DNA of 64,000 nucleotides from Verticillium longisporum (GCA_019188255.1 JAETXT010000009.1:744001-808000); one strand, 5' to 3'. Shown: positions 1-15,393, numbered from the stretch's first letter. Notes: generated from the sequence alone by a model not told the origin. Program-made: numbers and translations.

Positions 1-90
1 ACCGGCGAGACGGTCGGTACCGCCGCCCCGACGCAGCCTGACGACAGCTCGTCTGTGCCCCTGTCCAAGCCCGGCGGCGAGAAGGCATAG
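1..90 (+). CDS. 3' end of an unidentified protein-coding gene (partial)
   Basis: The window opens inside a reading frame that runs 29 sense codons and stops with TAG at 88-90. The visible tail is rich in Thr, Ser, Pro and Gly and ends in GGEKA, which looks like a disordered C-terminus. It is followed by an AT-richer stretch that fits a 3' untranslated region. Nothing in 29 residues identifies the family, and the choice of frame rests only on its being open from base 1 and on codon use similar to the neighbouring genes. It could also be chance. Confidence 0.45.
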   Translation, partial: TGETVGTAAPTQPDDSSSVPLSKPGGEKA

Positions 91-601
91 AGGGTCTATT
101 GATGGCCCATCTGTTGTTGAAGAGAAATGAAATGGTTTCGCAGGCGTTGGATGGTATTCGTTACGAAATGAGTTCTGCGTGTGATGAGAGCGACAGGAAG
201 TTTCGACGAATTCTTATCTCCATAGTAATTCAACTACCACGATGATTCTCCTACATCTGTTTTCCAAGTGGCCATACTTGAATGACGGTCCATATGATCC
301 CTAGCGTCAATGACGGACATTTTTGCAAGACTTCTTTGGCAGCACGTCTGGATCGGTCGGTCATCTCAAATTCGCGCATATACACAAACCCAACAATCCT
401 GCACCTTGCCAATACGGTCGACGTGCAGCATCGCCAGCCAAATCCAGACGCCCGAGCTTCGGGAGCCGTAAACATCAAGTTCACAAATGACAGCACAGCG
501 CACGATTTCAAAGTCTCAATTCCATTGTGCACCCCATGATCCCGTGGGCTTAATCATACAATCGTTACGTATCTCCCGCATGGCCTGTCCATGCTCTTCG
601 C
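91..601. other. intergenic, no gene seen
   Basis: Between the stop at 90 and the 3' end of the small minus-strand gene. Two overlapping open frames near 251-539 lie on opposite strands and have no recognisable domain; I treat them as chance. Probably two facing 3' untranslated regions. Confidence 0.5.
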
Positions 602-858
602 TCATTTCTCCGTCTTGCTGAATTTGTCCTTCAGCGCATCATCAAGCGCACCCTTGGGGTTCGAAGACAGATTCTACACCAGTCAGCCTCTCCGTCCTTT
701 ACGATCAAGTGCGTGTGTGCGGGACTTACCTGCAGCTGGTCGGCGTTGACCTGCTCCTTGTTGTCCGCGTTGTCGGTGCCTTGGCCGGAGCCGGGGGGGG
801 ACTGCTGCTGCTTGCCGGACTGCCTCTCAGGCTCGGGGGACTGGCGACCTTCAGGCAT
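602..858 (-). CDS. conserved small fungal protein, 66 aa, unknown function
   Basis: Two exons: 730-858 (43 codons) and 602-673 (24 codons with stop), joined across a 56-nt intron (674-729) that starts GTAAGT, has a CTGAC branch point and ends TAG. The product starts MPEGRQSPEPE, is very rich in Gln, Asn, Asp and Gly in its first 43 residues, and ends with a short charged stretch (NLSSNPKGALDDAL, then KFSKTEK). I recall similar tiny hydrophilic proteins with the GRQSPEPE start and the SNPKGxLD motif in many Sordariomycetes, always called hypothetical. No signal peptide, no membrane segment. Too short to show up in simple ORF searches without splicing. Confidence 0.75.
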
Positions 859-1640
859 GTTTGCTTTGATTTGTACCGACGGAGGAGTTCTGGTTTGGTT
901 GATTTTTGAAGGAGTATTGGTTTGAATTGATGGAGGGGTAGCTACGTGGTCGTGTAATGGCGAGGAAAGGGAAAGAGCTCAGCCAGCTGCGAGAGTTAAA
1001 TACAGCCACGGACACGGCTCGCAGATCCGCTGTTTTCCTTCCTGGCCTTCCTTATCCTGACTCAGCCATTCGCTGCTGCCGCTACACCCTTACTGACAGA
1101 GAAGCACATGAAAGCTGTTGAGATGCATACGGATTGTTACGTGCGGCTGCTGTAACTGATGTCACTTTGATGAGATCGCAATGGTGGATGACGGCATGGT
1201 GGTGAGGCCGCGAGTGACGTCAGGGCCGGAGCGTTTGTCGCGGGGGCGGGGCAGGTGGGGCGTGCGAGGGGATGTGGCTGGTGAGAGGGGCAATTTATCG
1301 TGATGACGGGATGCGCGGGTCCGGCGAGATGTTTTGGTGTTTTGGATCGAGAGATGCAGTTTTTCTGGTGGAGGATTCAGGAAAGAACATGCACATGATT
1401 TCTAATTGCATGGTTTCAAACGCTGAAGGCTGGTTCAGTTGAATATCCACCACAGTCGAACGCGTACACATTGTCACAGCGAGAGATATGAGTTGCTTTG
1501 ATTGAAATTAGTGTCCAGGGGTTGTATGGATTTCCCATTTGCAAGTGGCTCTTATCATAACCTTAAAGCGTATGGCGAAATCCCTGTGTTCGTACCTCCT
1601 GTGAAACCAAGTCAGCAAGTCGTACGGAACTGCACCCGCC
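859..1640. other. intergenic, no gene seen
   Basis: Divergent from the small gene at 602-858 and downstream of the transporter that ends at 1641. Holds the promoter of the small gene (a CT/GA-rich stretch just upstream of 858) but no motif I can name. The short ORFs at 1295-1741 overlap one another on both strands and are not credible. Confidence 0.5.
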
Positions 1641-3375
1641 TCAAGAGCCGGGTCTCACCTCTGATATCTCAAGCTCAACCCCACCTCTGTCTGCCCTCGA
1701 ATTCGAAAAGTGGAAGTAAACCGTCAAACCGATCACAATGAAGATGTTCAGCACCGCACATGCCAAGCACGTCGTCAGTCCCAGAAGATACGCCGGCGCA
1801 TCTTGCGATCTGGATTGATCAGCCCAAGCACACCCAGTCAACACTCCATCATAATGCCTGAATCTCACCTGAACACCAAGGTCCCAAAAATTCCGCCAAA
1901 GCCGGAGACGCCAACGACGAGCGCACTCGAGAAGGCCCGCTTCCACTGACCCCTGATGTTGTTCGCCTGGTACGCCATCGTCACCGGCACGGCGCTCGTC
2001 GTCCCCGCTGCTGTGAGGAACACGCCGGCATAGCGAAACCCAGTCCTCTGATGGAAGCCCATGAGCGATGTGCCGGTTATGGACAGCAGCATCATGGCGA
2101 CGAGAAAGGGCCCGCGGACGCGGTATCGATCTCCCAGCCAGCCGACAGTATGCATGACTATCGCGGCAAAAACGTACGGAGGCGCGACCAGGGCCTGGGA
2201 CTTGGCGACGCTGAAGCCCATGTTCTTCCGGAGAATGATGGGGAGGAAGTTTGCCAGCGCTGTCATCTCGTTAGCGGCGGAGCTTCCAGACCGCCGAGGA
2301 TTACAGACCAAAGTTGACAACGGCGTTGTTGAAGAAGATGAGTGCAAACGCCCACACCTTGGGGTCAAGACCGCCGCGCAGGAGCTTTGTCAGAGTGAGC
2401 TTCGAGATGGCGACGTCTCCACGGTCGGCATTGACCCGCGACTTGACCCAGGCGAGCTCGCGGCTTGACAGGAAGTATCGTGATGGTTTGGTCGTGTCGG
2501 GAAATTCGACCAGTAGAAAAAGGCCCGCCAGGCCAAGCAGGCAGGTGGTGATGCCATCTATCATGAAAATCCACGACCATCCGCGTAAGTTTCCGAGGCC
2601 GTCCATTCTTGTGAGCTGGAGCCCGTCAGCATTCTAATCTGTGTGAATTATATAGGAGAATTGTTACCCCACTGGCGAGGAGTCCCCCAAAAGCATAGGA
2701 TATGGAGACAAGGATGTAAAACCAGGAGAATCGAGACCCAACCTCAGCTGTTGGCCATGTTAGCTACATGATCACCCTTGCGAGACTTGAGAGAAAAGTA
2801 CATCTGGTGTACCAGGTACTCAAGAGATAATGGCAGCTTGGAAAGAAGCCAGAATCCAATGCACCAAGGAGCAATCTCATGATGACCATGCCTATCCAGG
2901 ACTTTGCATGGCCCATCCCAACGACGACAAGGCCGCTCGACAGTGTAATGGCAGAAAAGTAGAGCCGCGGCCCAAATGTTCTTGCCATGATGGTCGACAC
3001 GGGTTGAAAGAGAATATATGTCGCGAAGAATACCACGATAGTAACGGACTTGTACGAATTAGCACCTAGGGGTTGCACAAGATGCATCGTAGAACATCAT
3101 CAACTCACAAATCTGTTGCCGACGAGCTGGAGATCTTCCGCCATCCCCGCGACACTGGCTGAAGCGAGTGCTGATCGACCAATGACCGAAAAGCAATACA
3201 TGATGCCCACGAGGACGACGAGCCGAAGGTCCATTTTCTTCAGCGCCCGTTTCTGTTCTGCAGCAGAGAGCGCATCGCCATTCTGAGCGAGTTCGTTGCT
3301 GTCACCAGGTACCTGAAGAACGCCGATAGTTTGATGGGTCGTCTTACGACGAGCCGCTTCGTTCAACGTGGACAT
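1641..3375 (-). CDS. MFS transporter, allantoate/anion permease (Dal5) type
   Basis: Six exons: 3109-3375, 2802-3048, 2668-2747, 2309-2615, 1869-2259 and 1641-1809. The phases fit exactly (486 aa). Introns are 49-60 nt; four have a textbook donor and the one at 2260-2308 begins GTCTGT but has a CTAAC branch point 14 nt before its AG. After a charged N-terminus of about 45 residues the first helix follows (LVVLVGIMYCFS). The protein then shows features of the Dal5/anion:cation symporter subfamily: LVGNRF before helix 2, STWYTR and VGSRFSWFY in the middle, DGLGNLRGW, FLPIIL, LVAPPYVFAA, GWLGDRY and YQANNIRGQWKRAF in the C-terminal half. These carriers move organic anions such as allantoate, ureidosuccinate, nicotinate, biotin precursors or dipeptides across the plasma membrane; the substrate cannot be read from sequence. 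The C-terminus (ELEISEVRPGS) is shorter than the usual GFRYT-type end. Confidence 0.9.
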
Positions 3376-6507
<3,132 letters not shown>

Positions 6508-7404
6508 TCAAAAAACAGTCCCCCCACCATCGACCACAATCTCAGCCCCATTAACATAGCTCCCCGCCCGGCCGACGAGCATCAGCACAACAGCCGCCAC
6601 CTCCTCCACCCTGCCCATGCGCCCAAGCGGGTTCCGCCCCGTCCAGACGGCCCTCGCCTCCGCGAGCCCGGCGCCTGCATTGAGCACCGTGTCCAGGTAG
6701 CCCGGGCTGACGACGTTGACGCGGATGCCGTACCGCGCCCACTCGGCCGCGAGGCTCCGGCCGAGCATGACGACCGCCGCCTTGGACGCGTTGTACGCGG
6801 CCTGCGGCTGCGGGAAGTTGACGCGCGACCCGCTGATGCTGGCCGTGAAGACGAGGCGCCCGCCGCGCCCGCGCGCGACCATGGTCCGCGCGACGGCCTG
6901 CGCGCAGAGGAACGTGCCCGTGGCGTTGACGTCGAGGGTGCGGCGGAAGGCGGCGGGCGGCGCGTCGAGGGACGGCGCGCACGCGACGACGCCGGCCGTG
7001 CAGACGAGGGCGTCGATGCCGCCGTCCGGGGGCTGCGCCGCGCAGAAGGCGGCCGTCGCGGCGCCGACGGCGTCTTCGGACGTCACGTCTACTTCGGCCA
7101 GGGTGATGGCGGCGTGCGGGTAGGCTTGGCGCAGCGACTGCAGGGCGGCGGTCGAGGCTGCCGAGGTCGTGTTGATGTCCCAGAGACAGAGGGCGGCGCA
7201 GCCGTGCTGGAGGAGGGCGTGGGCGATGGCGGTGGCGAGGGCGCCGGTGCCGCCGGTGATGATGGCGGTGCGGGGGCTCGAGAAGCGCGTGGCGGCCGTG
7301 TCGGCAGCCGTGAGCTCGGCGTCGGTTCCCGGGGTTGGCGTTTGGCTTGGTGAGGCCAGGGTCATCTGGGGGAGAACCCGTGATGTCAAATCTTCTCGTG
7401 ACAT
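6508..7404 (-). CDS. short-chain dehydrogenase/reductase (classical SDR)
   Basis: Single exon, 298 aa, very GC-rich. A Rossmann fold with the nucleotide motif TGGTGALA (residues 50-57), DVT and CTAG contacts, NATG at 160-163, and the catalytic set Ser191, Tyr204 and Lys208 in YNASK. It ends in the usual SPGYLDT loop and a DGGGTVF tail. It oxidises or reduces an alcohol/carbonyl with NAD(P)(H). The overall look (SPGYLDT, WTGRNPLGRMGRVEEV) is closest to the fungal polyol dehydrogenase/sorbose reductase group, but the substrate cannot be fixed. The start at 7404 gives 43 extra residues before the fold; Met15 (7362) is an equally good start. It lies directly downstream of the ABC transporter on the same strand with about 370 nt between, so coordinate expression is possible but not shown. 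Confidence 0.9.
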   Translation of the reverse strand: MSREDLTSRVLPQMTLASPSQTPTPGTDAELTAADTAATRFSSPRTAIITGGTGALATAIAHALLQHGCAALCLWDINTTSAASTAALQSLRQAYPHAAITLAEVDVTSEDAVGAATAAFCAAQPPDGGIDALVCTAGVVACAPSLDAPPAAFRRTLDVNATGTFLCAQAVARTMVARGRGGRLVFTASISGSRVNFPQPQAAYNASKAAVVMLGRSLAAEWARYGIRVNVVSPGYLDTVLNAGAGLAEARAVWTGRNPLGRMGRVEEVAAVVLMLVGRAGSYVNGAEIVVDGGGTVF

Positions 7405-7774
7405 GACTGTGTTGAGGCTCGATGGGTGGATAACGATGGAGGGAATGTGATGATGGATGGATGGACGAGGTGAAGTGTTGAGACTCCGAGTGAGGATACA
7501 AAGGCGGGGTTCGATTGCTGATGTGGGGGATCAGCATCTGCAGTGATCATACATCGGTTGACGGCTACCATACGAACGAATTGGCGCTGACACGGGGTGA
7601 ATTGGACGAGGCGAATATCAGATCATGGTCAACCAGCATCTTGCAGCCATTCAAGTCGACACCTTTCTGCCAACACAGAGCCGATCCATTACTACTATTT
7701 CATTACGAACATTGTTCCAATGCTTGATGCATTTTATCTATAGCCCTGTCTATCCCAAGATATGCCGCGGCAGT
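7405..7774. other. intergenic between SDR start and ABC transporter stop
   Basis: About 370 nt. Holds the 3' untranslated region of the transporter and the promoter of the SDR gene. No other element recognised. Confidence 0.5.
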
Positions 7775-10700
7775 TTACCGCCTGTTAAAGTTCAAGAATC
7801 GAGCCTGCATAAGAATTAGCATCAAGTTTCACAAAGTCTGTCGCGAAGAAGACAGGATAGGGGCGCAACTTACACCCAGGAATATAATCACGATGTTGCT
7901 GGCGAAGAACGCCAGGAAGATGCCCATGTCCCTCCACCGCTTGTCGAAACCAAATCCGAGCGGCGTGTAGAACTCGTCGCCAACTTCAAACGCGCAGTAC
8001 TGACACTCCGACGTCGAGTTGTCGACAATGTAGCCCGCGCCGCCGTTGGCGAAAAAGTCGGACATGTACTCGCCACAGTTCTGGCCGCTGGGCGCATTGA
8101 ACGGGTTGAGCTCGGCGCCCTTGCAAATGACCTCGAGCTCGTGCAGGGCCGTCGTGACCATGCCACCGATGAGGCGCGTGAAGGGGTCGAGCTGGTACAG
8201 CCAGGCGCGCCAAAGGCGGGCATCTGCGGGGGCGGGACAGCGACACCGCAGAACAGAGCAAAGGTGATCATGATAAAGGGGTCGAACTGCGACGAGATGA
8301 AGGCCGAAGGAGTCAGTGACGCGAGCATCTGGCCGAGCGTGACGGAGAAGAGCTCGGTGATGAGGATCATGAGGAACTGGTAGCCGGCACGCGAAGGCTC
8401 GACCTGGAATCCGGGCAGGAAGTAGATCAAAACGAAGAAGGCAACGGCGCACATGATGCTGTAGGGCATCTCGGCGTGGACAATACTCGCGGCGAAAGTG
8501 GTCGGGTTGTACATCTTGGAGGTGCTCTCACGGAAGGAGATGGCGCGCTTGATGTGGTACATGTCCTCGTCCTGCGGAATGATCAAAGCAGGGAGATCCG
8601 TGACCTGGAACATGACGAAGACCTTGTACTGCAGGCTGGAGCGCGAGTTGTCGAGGTCGAGGTACGTCAGACCAGTGAGCAGCGCAACGACAATGTGGTT
8701 GAAGAGACGGGTGAAGATGTAGTTGGGGCTGCGCCAGAAAGAGAGGTTCATGCGGTGAATGACAATCTTGAGCTGGTGCAGCTGCGGGCTCGCGTACTCC
8801 TTCTCGAGGTCAGGGTTGTGCTCCTTGGCTGCCGCCTGTCGGGAGCTGCGCATCTGCGAGATGGTGTCCTTGACGTTGGCGAGCTCGGCGCTGTCCTCCC
8901 AGATATCGGCCCAATCGCGAGATCCAACACGCGGCGCCGAACCGGCACCGATGGCCTCGAGCATGAACTCGGCAACGTTGTCAGTGGGCTTGGCCACGGC
9001 GCCGTGGCTCTTGAGGTACGAACGAAGGACCTCGGCGTCACGGCCAATGTCGCCAAAGTAGACGGTGCGGCCACCGCGCTGCAGAAGCAGCAAGCGGTCA
9101 AAGTTCTCAAAGAGTGCGGCGTTGGGCTGGTGGATGGTGCAGAGAATGGCTTGGCCAGCAGAGGCGAGCTTCTTCAGGAAGCGCACAATATTGTAGGCGC
9201 TCTGAGAGTCAAGGCCAGACGTAGGCTCGTCGAGGAAGAGAAGCAACTCGGGCTTGGCGGCAAGCTCGACACCAATGGTGACGCGCTTACGCTGCTCGAC
9301 AGTAAGACCGAACTCAGGGGTACCGATGATGCAGTCGGCAATGGTCTCCATCTCAAGAAGGGCGATAATCTCTTCAACATAGGTGAAACGCTCTTCTTGA
9401 GGAGTCTCATAGGGCTGGCGAAGCTGGGCCGAGAACCGAAGGGCCTCGCGAACAGTCTGGGAGGGGTCGTGGAGATCAAGCTGCTCGGCATACGAGGTGC
9501 TGCGCTGGAACTGCTTGCCCGGCTTGGAGCCGTCGACGAGAACGTCACCGCCAATGACACCAATGTTCTTGCGCGAAGCGAGCACGTCGAGAAGAGTTGT
9601 CTTGCCGGCACCAGACGCGCCCATGAGAGCGGTCAGCTGCCCGGGCTTGACGTAACCGAAAACATTGTTCAGAAGCCTCCGCTCGCCACCAGGGACAGGG
9701 ACATCGTAAGTGAGGTTCTCCCAGGTCAGGATGCTCTCCGACTTGATAGACAGGTCATCAGAACTCTCAGCAGCTCCCTTCTGGCCCTGGCGTTTCGCTT
9801 CGCGCTTAGCGAGAAGCGCCTCGTTGAGCTTCTTGCGCTCCGCGTTGGGCTTCTGGTACACCTTGGCCGAGTTACCGCCAGCGCCAAAGTTGACAATTTC
9901 GCCGAGAAGAACATTGAGGATGAGGAATCCGACGATGAGAGCGACGATGACGCCAAAGTTGCGCCACATGTCACCCTTGTAGTAGGAGAAGCCCTGCGCA
10001 ATGTACTGGGAGCCATCGACAAGGGTGGTGCCGGGGGTAGAACCAGCGAGCGTGCAAACCTGGTGGTTGATGTCGTCGTATCCAGGACCTGAGGGGATCA
10101 GCGACTCGGCAGAGCAAGTGAGGTCGATGCGGCTGAATTCGTTCTCCATCAGGGCGCCAAAGGCCAAGCCGAGGGCGGAGAGCCAGTAGAACCAGCGGAC
10201 CCACTCGGGGATAGGGTGGTACTGGATGATGTAGCCAGAGGTCACGACGAAGAAGGTGATGAGGGTAACGGCGAACTTGATGGCGGAGTCGAAATCGGGG
10301 CTGATGCAGCCGAGAATACGGAAGAATAGCGTCATGGCGATGTTGCCGGAGAGAATCATCAGATAGAAGGTGAAGAAAGCGCCAGCGTCACGCACGAGAC
10401 CAGTCATGAAGTAGACGATGATCGAGAAAACCATGATCTGGCTTGCTGCAAATGCCTGGTCGACGATGATCTGGGCAATCCAGAGGGCTGAGGGGCGGTG
10501 GAAGGCGTACGCCTTGTGCTTGTTGACAATGGCACGACCAGTCATGGTGCCGGCCAGTTCGGAGAAAGCCTGGAATGCGTTGAACAAGAGAGAGATGAAG
10601 ATGAGGCCACCCTTGCTGAAAGCACTGGCAGACGTGGCGCCGAGGTCGTAGAAGAGGGTACCGAGAACAATAGCGATGACGATGGAGCGGATCCAGGAGA

Positions 10701-12339
10701 TGGTGAGCAGCAGGCGGTCCTGCAGCTTCAAGAGGAACTGGCGCTTCATGAGGGCCCAGACCTGGAGGTGGAAACCGACGGCGTAGACGGAGCGCTTGGA
10801 CGAACCACGCTTCGCCTCGGCAACGGCAACGCGGAAATTTTCGTGGCGTTCCGTCTCTGCGGCAATGTTGGCCTTGAAACGGTCCATGTCGCTGTTGACG
10901 AGCTTCTGGAAGTTGGACGCCTTGAAGGCCTCGACGAGTGTCTTGGGGTCGTGGGGTGCGTTCTCGGGAGGAGGGCCGGGGGCGTACCCCCACTCAAACT
11001 CGTCGGGGCAACCAGTGAGGTAGTCGGGGGTTGTCTGGCGAGGGCGGGGGTTGAAGCCCAGCCCCTCGAAATAGCCGCGAGCTTCGGCGATGGGGCCAAA
11101 GAAGACCTGCTGTCCACCGTCGATGACCATGACCTTGTCGAAGAGGTTGTAGATATTCTCCGAAGCCTGGTACAGCGAGACAAAGGTGCTCGTCTTGTAG
11201 AGGTTGGTCTGCACGCGCAGCGACTTGACAAAGTCCAGAGCGGTGGAGGCGTCCAGACCACGGGTGCTGTTGTCCCAGGACAGGACGCAAGCGTTGGTGA
11301 TCATCATCTCGGCGATGGAGACACGCTTCCTCTCGCCACCAGACACACCGCGGACAAAGGCGTCACCGACGACAGTGTTTCGCGTGTGCTCAATGTTGAA
11401 CATCTTGAGCAAGGTAGTGATGACAGCCTCCTTGTAGGCGTTCTTGGTCATGCCGCCGGGGCGCTTGTTGGGTGCCTTGGTGTCGAGAGCGAAGCCGAGG
11501 GTCTGCTCGACGGTCAGCGTCGAGTGGTGGATGTCGTCCTCCTGGTTGTAGACAGCCTCGCCACGGTACTGCTTGAACTCCTTGGCGGTGAAGGGGCCGT
11601 AGCTGACATCGCCGGTGACGCCAGTGTAGCCGTAACGCTGGTTGGCGATGGTCTTGAGGAAGGTGGTGCAGCCGGAGCCGGGCTTGCCCAGGACGAGAAC
11701 CATCTCGCCGGGCTCACAGACGCCACGGAAGTTGTCGAGCAGGGTGGCCTCGACGCCCTTCTTGCCCAAGCCGAGCAGGCTCACGACGGGGGTGACGTAG
11801 TCGAAGAAGTTGATGACGGCGTTGGGGAAGGTCTGGACGTAGTTGGTCGTGCCACCAATGCCCTTGACGGTCAGGCCGTCCCAGATGACGCCGATGTGCT
11901 TGGGTCGAATGCCGGCCTCGCGCTCGGCGTCCAGACCGCCGCGCAGGGCACCCTCGAGGTCAAACTGCTCGTTCTCCGTGTCGGAGGAGGATGCGGCCTC
12001 AATGGCCTTTTCGGCGTCACCGTGTGACTTTCTGCGGCTGTTCACACGGCTGGCTCGTGAGACGCCTGAGAGCTCGCGCTGGAGCTCAGCAAAGTCGGCT
12101 TCGGCCTGCTCGACCGAGATGCCGCGGTGGAGGTTGGTGAATCCATCGGGGTTCTTGCGACGAGCCTCCTCGCGGGCATTTTCCGGGTCGTTGGCGGTGG
12201 AGACGGACGACTTGTCGTCCTTGAGAGCGGACTTTTCATCGGGGATGGCGTTGGTGCCGGCAACAGCGTGCTCGGCGGTGTTCAGGTTCTGGCCGCCAAC
12301 AGCAGCCTCTTCGGCCTTTTCGAAAGCTTTGTCGGCCAT
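7775..12339 (-). CDS. PDR/CDR-type ABC transporter (ABC-G full transporter), one-base frameshift near the end
   Basis: About 1,500 aa after correction, the usual size for pleiotropic drug resistance pumps. Order: acidic N-terminus; NBD1 with Walker A GKPGSGCTT (about residue 218; Cys replaces the Walker Lys, as normal in fungal PDR proteins) and signature VSGGERKRVSIAEM; six-helix domain; NBD2 with Walker A GASGAGKTT (about residue 903), degenerate signature LTVEQRKRV and Walker B LLLFLDEPTSGLDSQ; six-helix domain. The frame is open from ATG 12339 to about 8214, where MPAF should continue WRAWLYQLDPFTR. Here TTTGG stands where TTTTGG is expected (run at 8212-8214), so the frame slips by one. 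The rest continues intact in the next frame. A last intron (7805-7873; GTAAGT, GCTAAT, CAG) joins to a short final exon ending FNRR at 7775. It exports hydrophobic compounds, including azoles and plant toxins, through the plasma membrane; the substrate is inferred from family only. Confidence 0.93.
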
Positions 12340-13145
12340 TGTGGTGATAGCGGTGTGAATCGTCAGGATACGTAGTGTTGCGGGACGTCAGAGACGACTT
12401 GTGGTGATCGAGCCGCGTTCGAAGGACGGGCTGATCTGATTAAAAGGACGGAAAGAGGAGGAAGTTTGCTGTGCAGCAGGCGGACTTGGATGATTAATGA
12501 ACAAATAGAGAAAGGATAGTGGCAGTCGTCTGTCGAGGAGACGAGTAGCGTCGTCGTGCGGTTTGTCGACACGCTTTGCTCTCGGGATGGTGCTACAAAC
12601 CCTCGACTACCTTTACCAAGAAAAGTGAGGGAGGGTAGCAAAAGCCTTGATAGACCAGGACAGGAAGGCGGAGGGGGGGGGAAAAAGGCAGGGACCCCCG
12701 AAATCTTTAAACGATGGGAAAGGTCTACCTAGTTGCCTTGGCAGGACGGTCGGACTGGGCAGGCAGGAGGACAGGGCGTGGGCTCTTCCCAAACAACGGG
12801 AACGAAGCGATGATCTCCAGACCGCAGGAGAGGGAAAAGATTACCAATCCAGCACGGATTTGAGAGGTCATTCCCTGGAGCTTAAGCCCGTGGGATCAGT
12901 CTCCCGGGGCCACGAACTGGGGGACGGGTGGGTTCCGTGCCTGTTGTAGCTTTCTAGCGTGGGCTTGATCAACCGTTTGAGCAGGCCGGAGCAGGCACCA
13001 GTGCTTGAACTGGCATCGGGTAGTGGGGGGGAGCGGGTCTGGGGGTCAACTCTGTGTGCCTGCAATTACAGAGTATACAGTACCTACCTTGCTTGCTTGC
13101 CTGCTTACCTACCTAGGTACCTATCCCGTCAAGCAGGCCATGTGC

Positions 13146-13193
13146 AGGCCATGCGATAGGGTTCAGATCTGGGTTTTGGCGATTTGCGCATCG
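13146..13193 (+). repeat. short dispersed repeat, copy A (partner at 15599-15652)
   Basis: AGGCCATGCGATA, then GGTTCAGAT, TGGGT, TGGCG and ATTTGCG-ATCG occur in the same order in both places. There are only a few substitutions and one 5- to 6-base insertion in copy B. The two copies are about 2.45 kb apart in the same orientation. Function unknown; probably a transposon or duplication remnant. Confidence 0.55.
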
Positions 13194-13478
13194 TCTGTGG
13201 TTGATCAAACACGCGTCTGGCCATTCTTATGTTGTCATCATTTTACTCTGCGTGCTGTGAATGACTTGGCACGGTCGAGCACACAACATCGTACTGTCAG
13301 GCGAAAACCCATCATCGGTAAAAACCCAGGCTTGGCACCAACCCAGGTACCTACCTAGCATGTAGGTAGGCAGGTACCCATCTTCGATGAACCCCCCCTT
13401 CCCGATCACCCACCTTAGCAGCTGCACAGCATCGAGGTCGAGTCATCCGGCGGGACGATGCCAGCTTTGGCACGCCGA

Positions 13479-13513
13479 GGTCCACGGCACGGTCCACGGT
13501 CCACGGTCCACGG
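13479..13513 (+). repeat. GGTCCAC(GG) tandem
   Basis: Four copies of GGTCCACGG-like units in 35 nt, one separated by CAC. A simple minisatellite in the intergenic region; no function apparent. Confidence 0.7.
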
Positions 13514-15393
13514 CGCCCGCCCCACTGCTGATGCCAAGACCATAACGCGGAATCTGGACCCCCTGTACGTACATGTACGACCTGGTCGCTCGCAAAAAGT
13601 TGCTAGGCACTGGGGGGACGTAGGCAAGGCAACTGAATATTGACAACTGAAGTGGACTGGCAACTGGGACCACTGCCAGGACTGACTCCAGCACGCGGCT
13701 GCAGAGCGGTTGCATGAGTAATGCTCGCATACAGTACCTGTGTACGTAGTAGGATGGAACTACGTACATCGAGGTGATCCCTCTCCCTTCCGCCACGGAG
13801 CGACATGTTTTGCAGTCATTCTGAGTCATCCCCGCTACCACGTTTGTTTTCTTTTCGAGCCCGGAACACATCCCTTCATCGACCAATTGCTGAGGGCACA
13901 AGGCGAGGATCGAGAGACAGACACGTGTACTGTCCATTCTGGCATCGGGATATCCATGGCGCAGACAGACACACCAGGCGCGTTGTGCCAACCTTATCTT
14001 GCAAGCCCTTCACCGCCAAACTCCGACTACCACTCTACATGATTCCACCGCTTCTCGCCGAATGGTCAACGAAGCCTTCGTCGCTCGTCGTCTCGTCCTC
14101 TGCCGGTCCGCAAAGGCATTGCCCCGTCTTTCCTCTGAACTCTGATGGAAAATCCCCGCCGCCAATGCACCCCAACACGAACATGCCACTCAGCATGCAC
14201 AAAACCACGAGGTGCGGTAGCTGGAATCGGCAAAGGCCCGGCCGAAGCGTCTCTTACCTCCGGATGCAACCCCAGATTGAACCCCCCTCCCTCCCTCGTC
14301 AGCCGGCTAGCGGCGACCTGAGCCCCACCGCCTTCGCCCTGTTTGAGTGCTGAATACCAGGACGTCACGCTCCACCTTGAATGAAAGGGGAAAAGGCTTG
14401 AAGGCCATGAACCCACTAGACGCGATCAAAACCCACCGGCCAGAAACCCACCCGGATGGATGGTGGGCGTCTAATTTGTTTGTTCTTGCATTTTTCTTTA
14501 TTTTTTTTTCCCTCTTCCTTTGCAACCAACCCCTACTCGTATTACTCCGTGCGATTCTCCGGCACCTATGAATGGCCACATGTCAACACACACACTCTCA
14601 TTTCATTCGCCGGCCGTCTGCCGTACCACCCCAGAACAGGAGCCCTTTGGCCGAAGACCCGTTGTGGTTGCGTGTTGTCCTCGTGCGGGCCTGGACCTGG
14701 ACCTGGACGCGAGCACGGGATGACGGTTGTGGCTGTCTACGCGGAAGGGAGCCATGGCGTGCTGCTCGACGTCTGTTTCCCCGAGCCGTGGTCCCTGATG
14801 GAGACAGAAGACAGGCGGGACACGGGCAGTCCATTCGACTGACCTTTGTTGCGCCATGCCGCGTCAAGGCCAAGATGAGAACGCCCAGTGGAGACCAGAT
14901 GTCTCAATCTGAGATTTCGATACGAGCAATCACAAAGTCATCCTTGGCAATCCTACCCGGGCCTATCGGACTCGGCAGCACGCCGTGGAGTTTGGTCGAA
15001 TTCACCTAACCCACTGGCCACGAGCGACGCTTTGTCACCACCACGCACGCCGATGCCCTCCTCATCAGATCAGCTCTGTCTCACGAAAGGCATTGCATCG
15101 CTGTCCACTCCGTCACGGTCACTCGTCGGACGGCTAATCTGTCTGCTTGCGGCAAAGTCGCCAGATGTCCTGCTACGAGACCTCCGCAAGGGGTCCGACA
15201 GGCGCAGCAGCACGCAGCGTGCACTTCCCGCGCTGCGTCGCACTCGGCCGTTGCTGTTCCTCCCTAGGTGGCCAAAGCAGCGCCGCGGCACTCAGCCGTC
15301 TTGAATAGTCCGTGGAGATGAGCGCGTCATGGCCTGAAATCGCCGAGCGGCAGGGAACAAGTGTTGATCGTGGCCTGCTGAAACCAATGCCAA

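Noticed and set aside
2260..2308. Reading through FNNAVVNFGL to a stop as the end of the Dal5-like transporter
   Set aside because: A 49-nt intron with CTAAC branch restores FALANFLPIIL and the whole C-terminal half of the family.
6551..7537. 328-codon minus-strand frame overlapping the SDR gene
   Set aside because: Arg/His/Pro-rich shifted frame of the SDR; all catalytic motifs lie in the 298-aa frame.
8212..8214. An extra intron to explain the ABC transporter frame change
   Set aside because: The only GT..AG pair near it would give a 24-nt intron and delete conserved residues; a one-base gap explains the data exactly.
8476..12027. Two long plus-strand ORFs (538 and 509 codons) opposite the ABC transporter
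   Set aside because: They are antisense shadows of a GC-rich coding strand; products are low-complexity (Leu/Val/Gly/Asp) with no domain, while the minus strand gives a complete PDR transporter.
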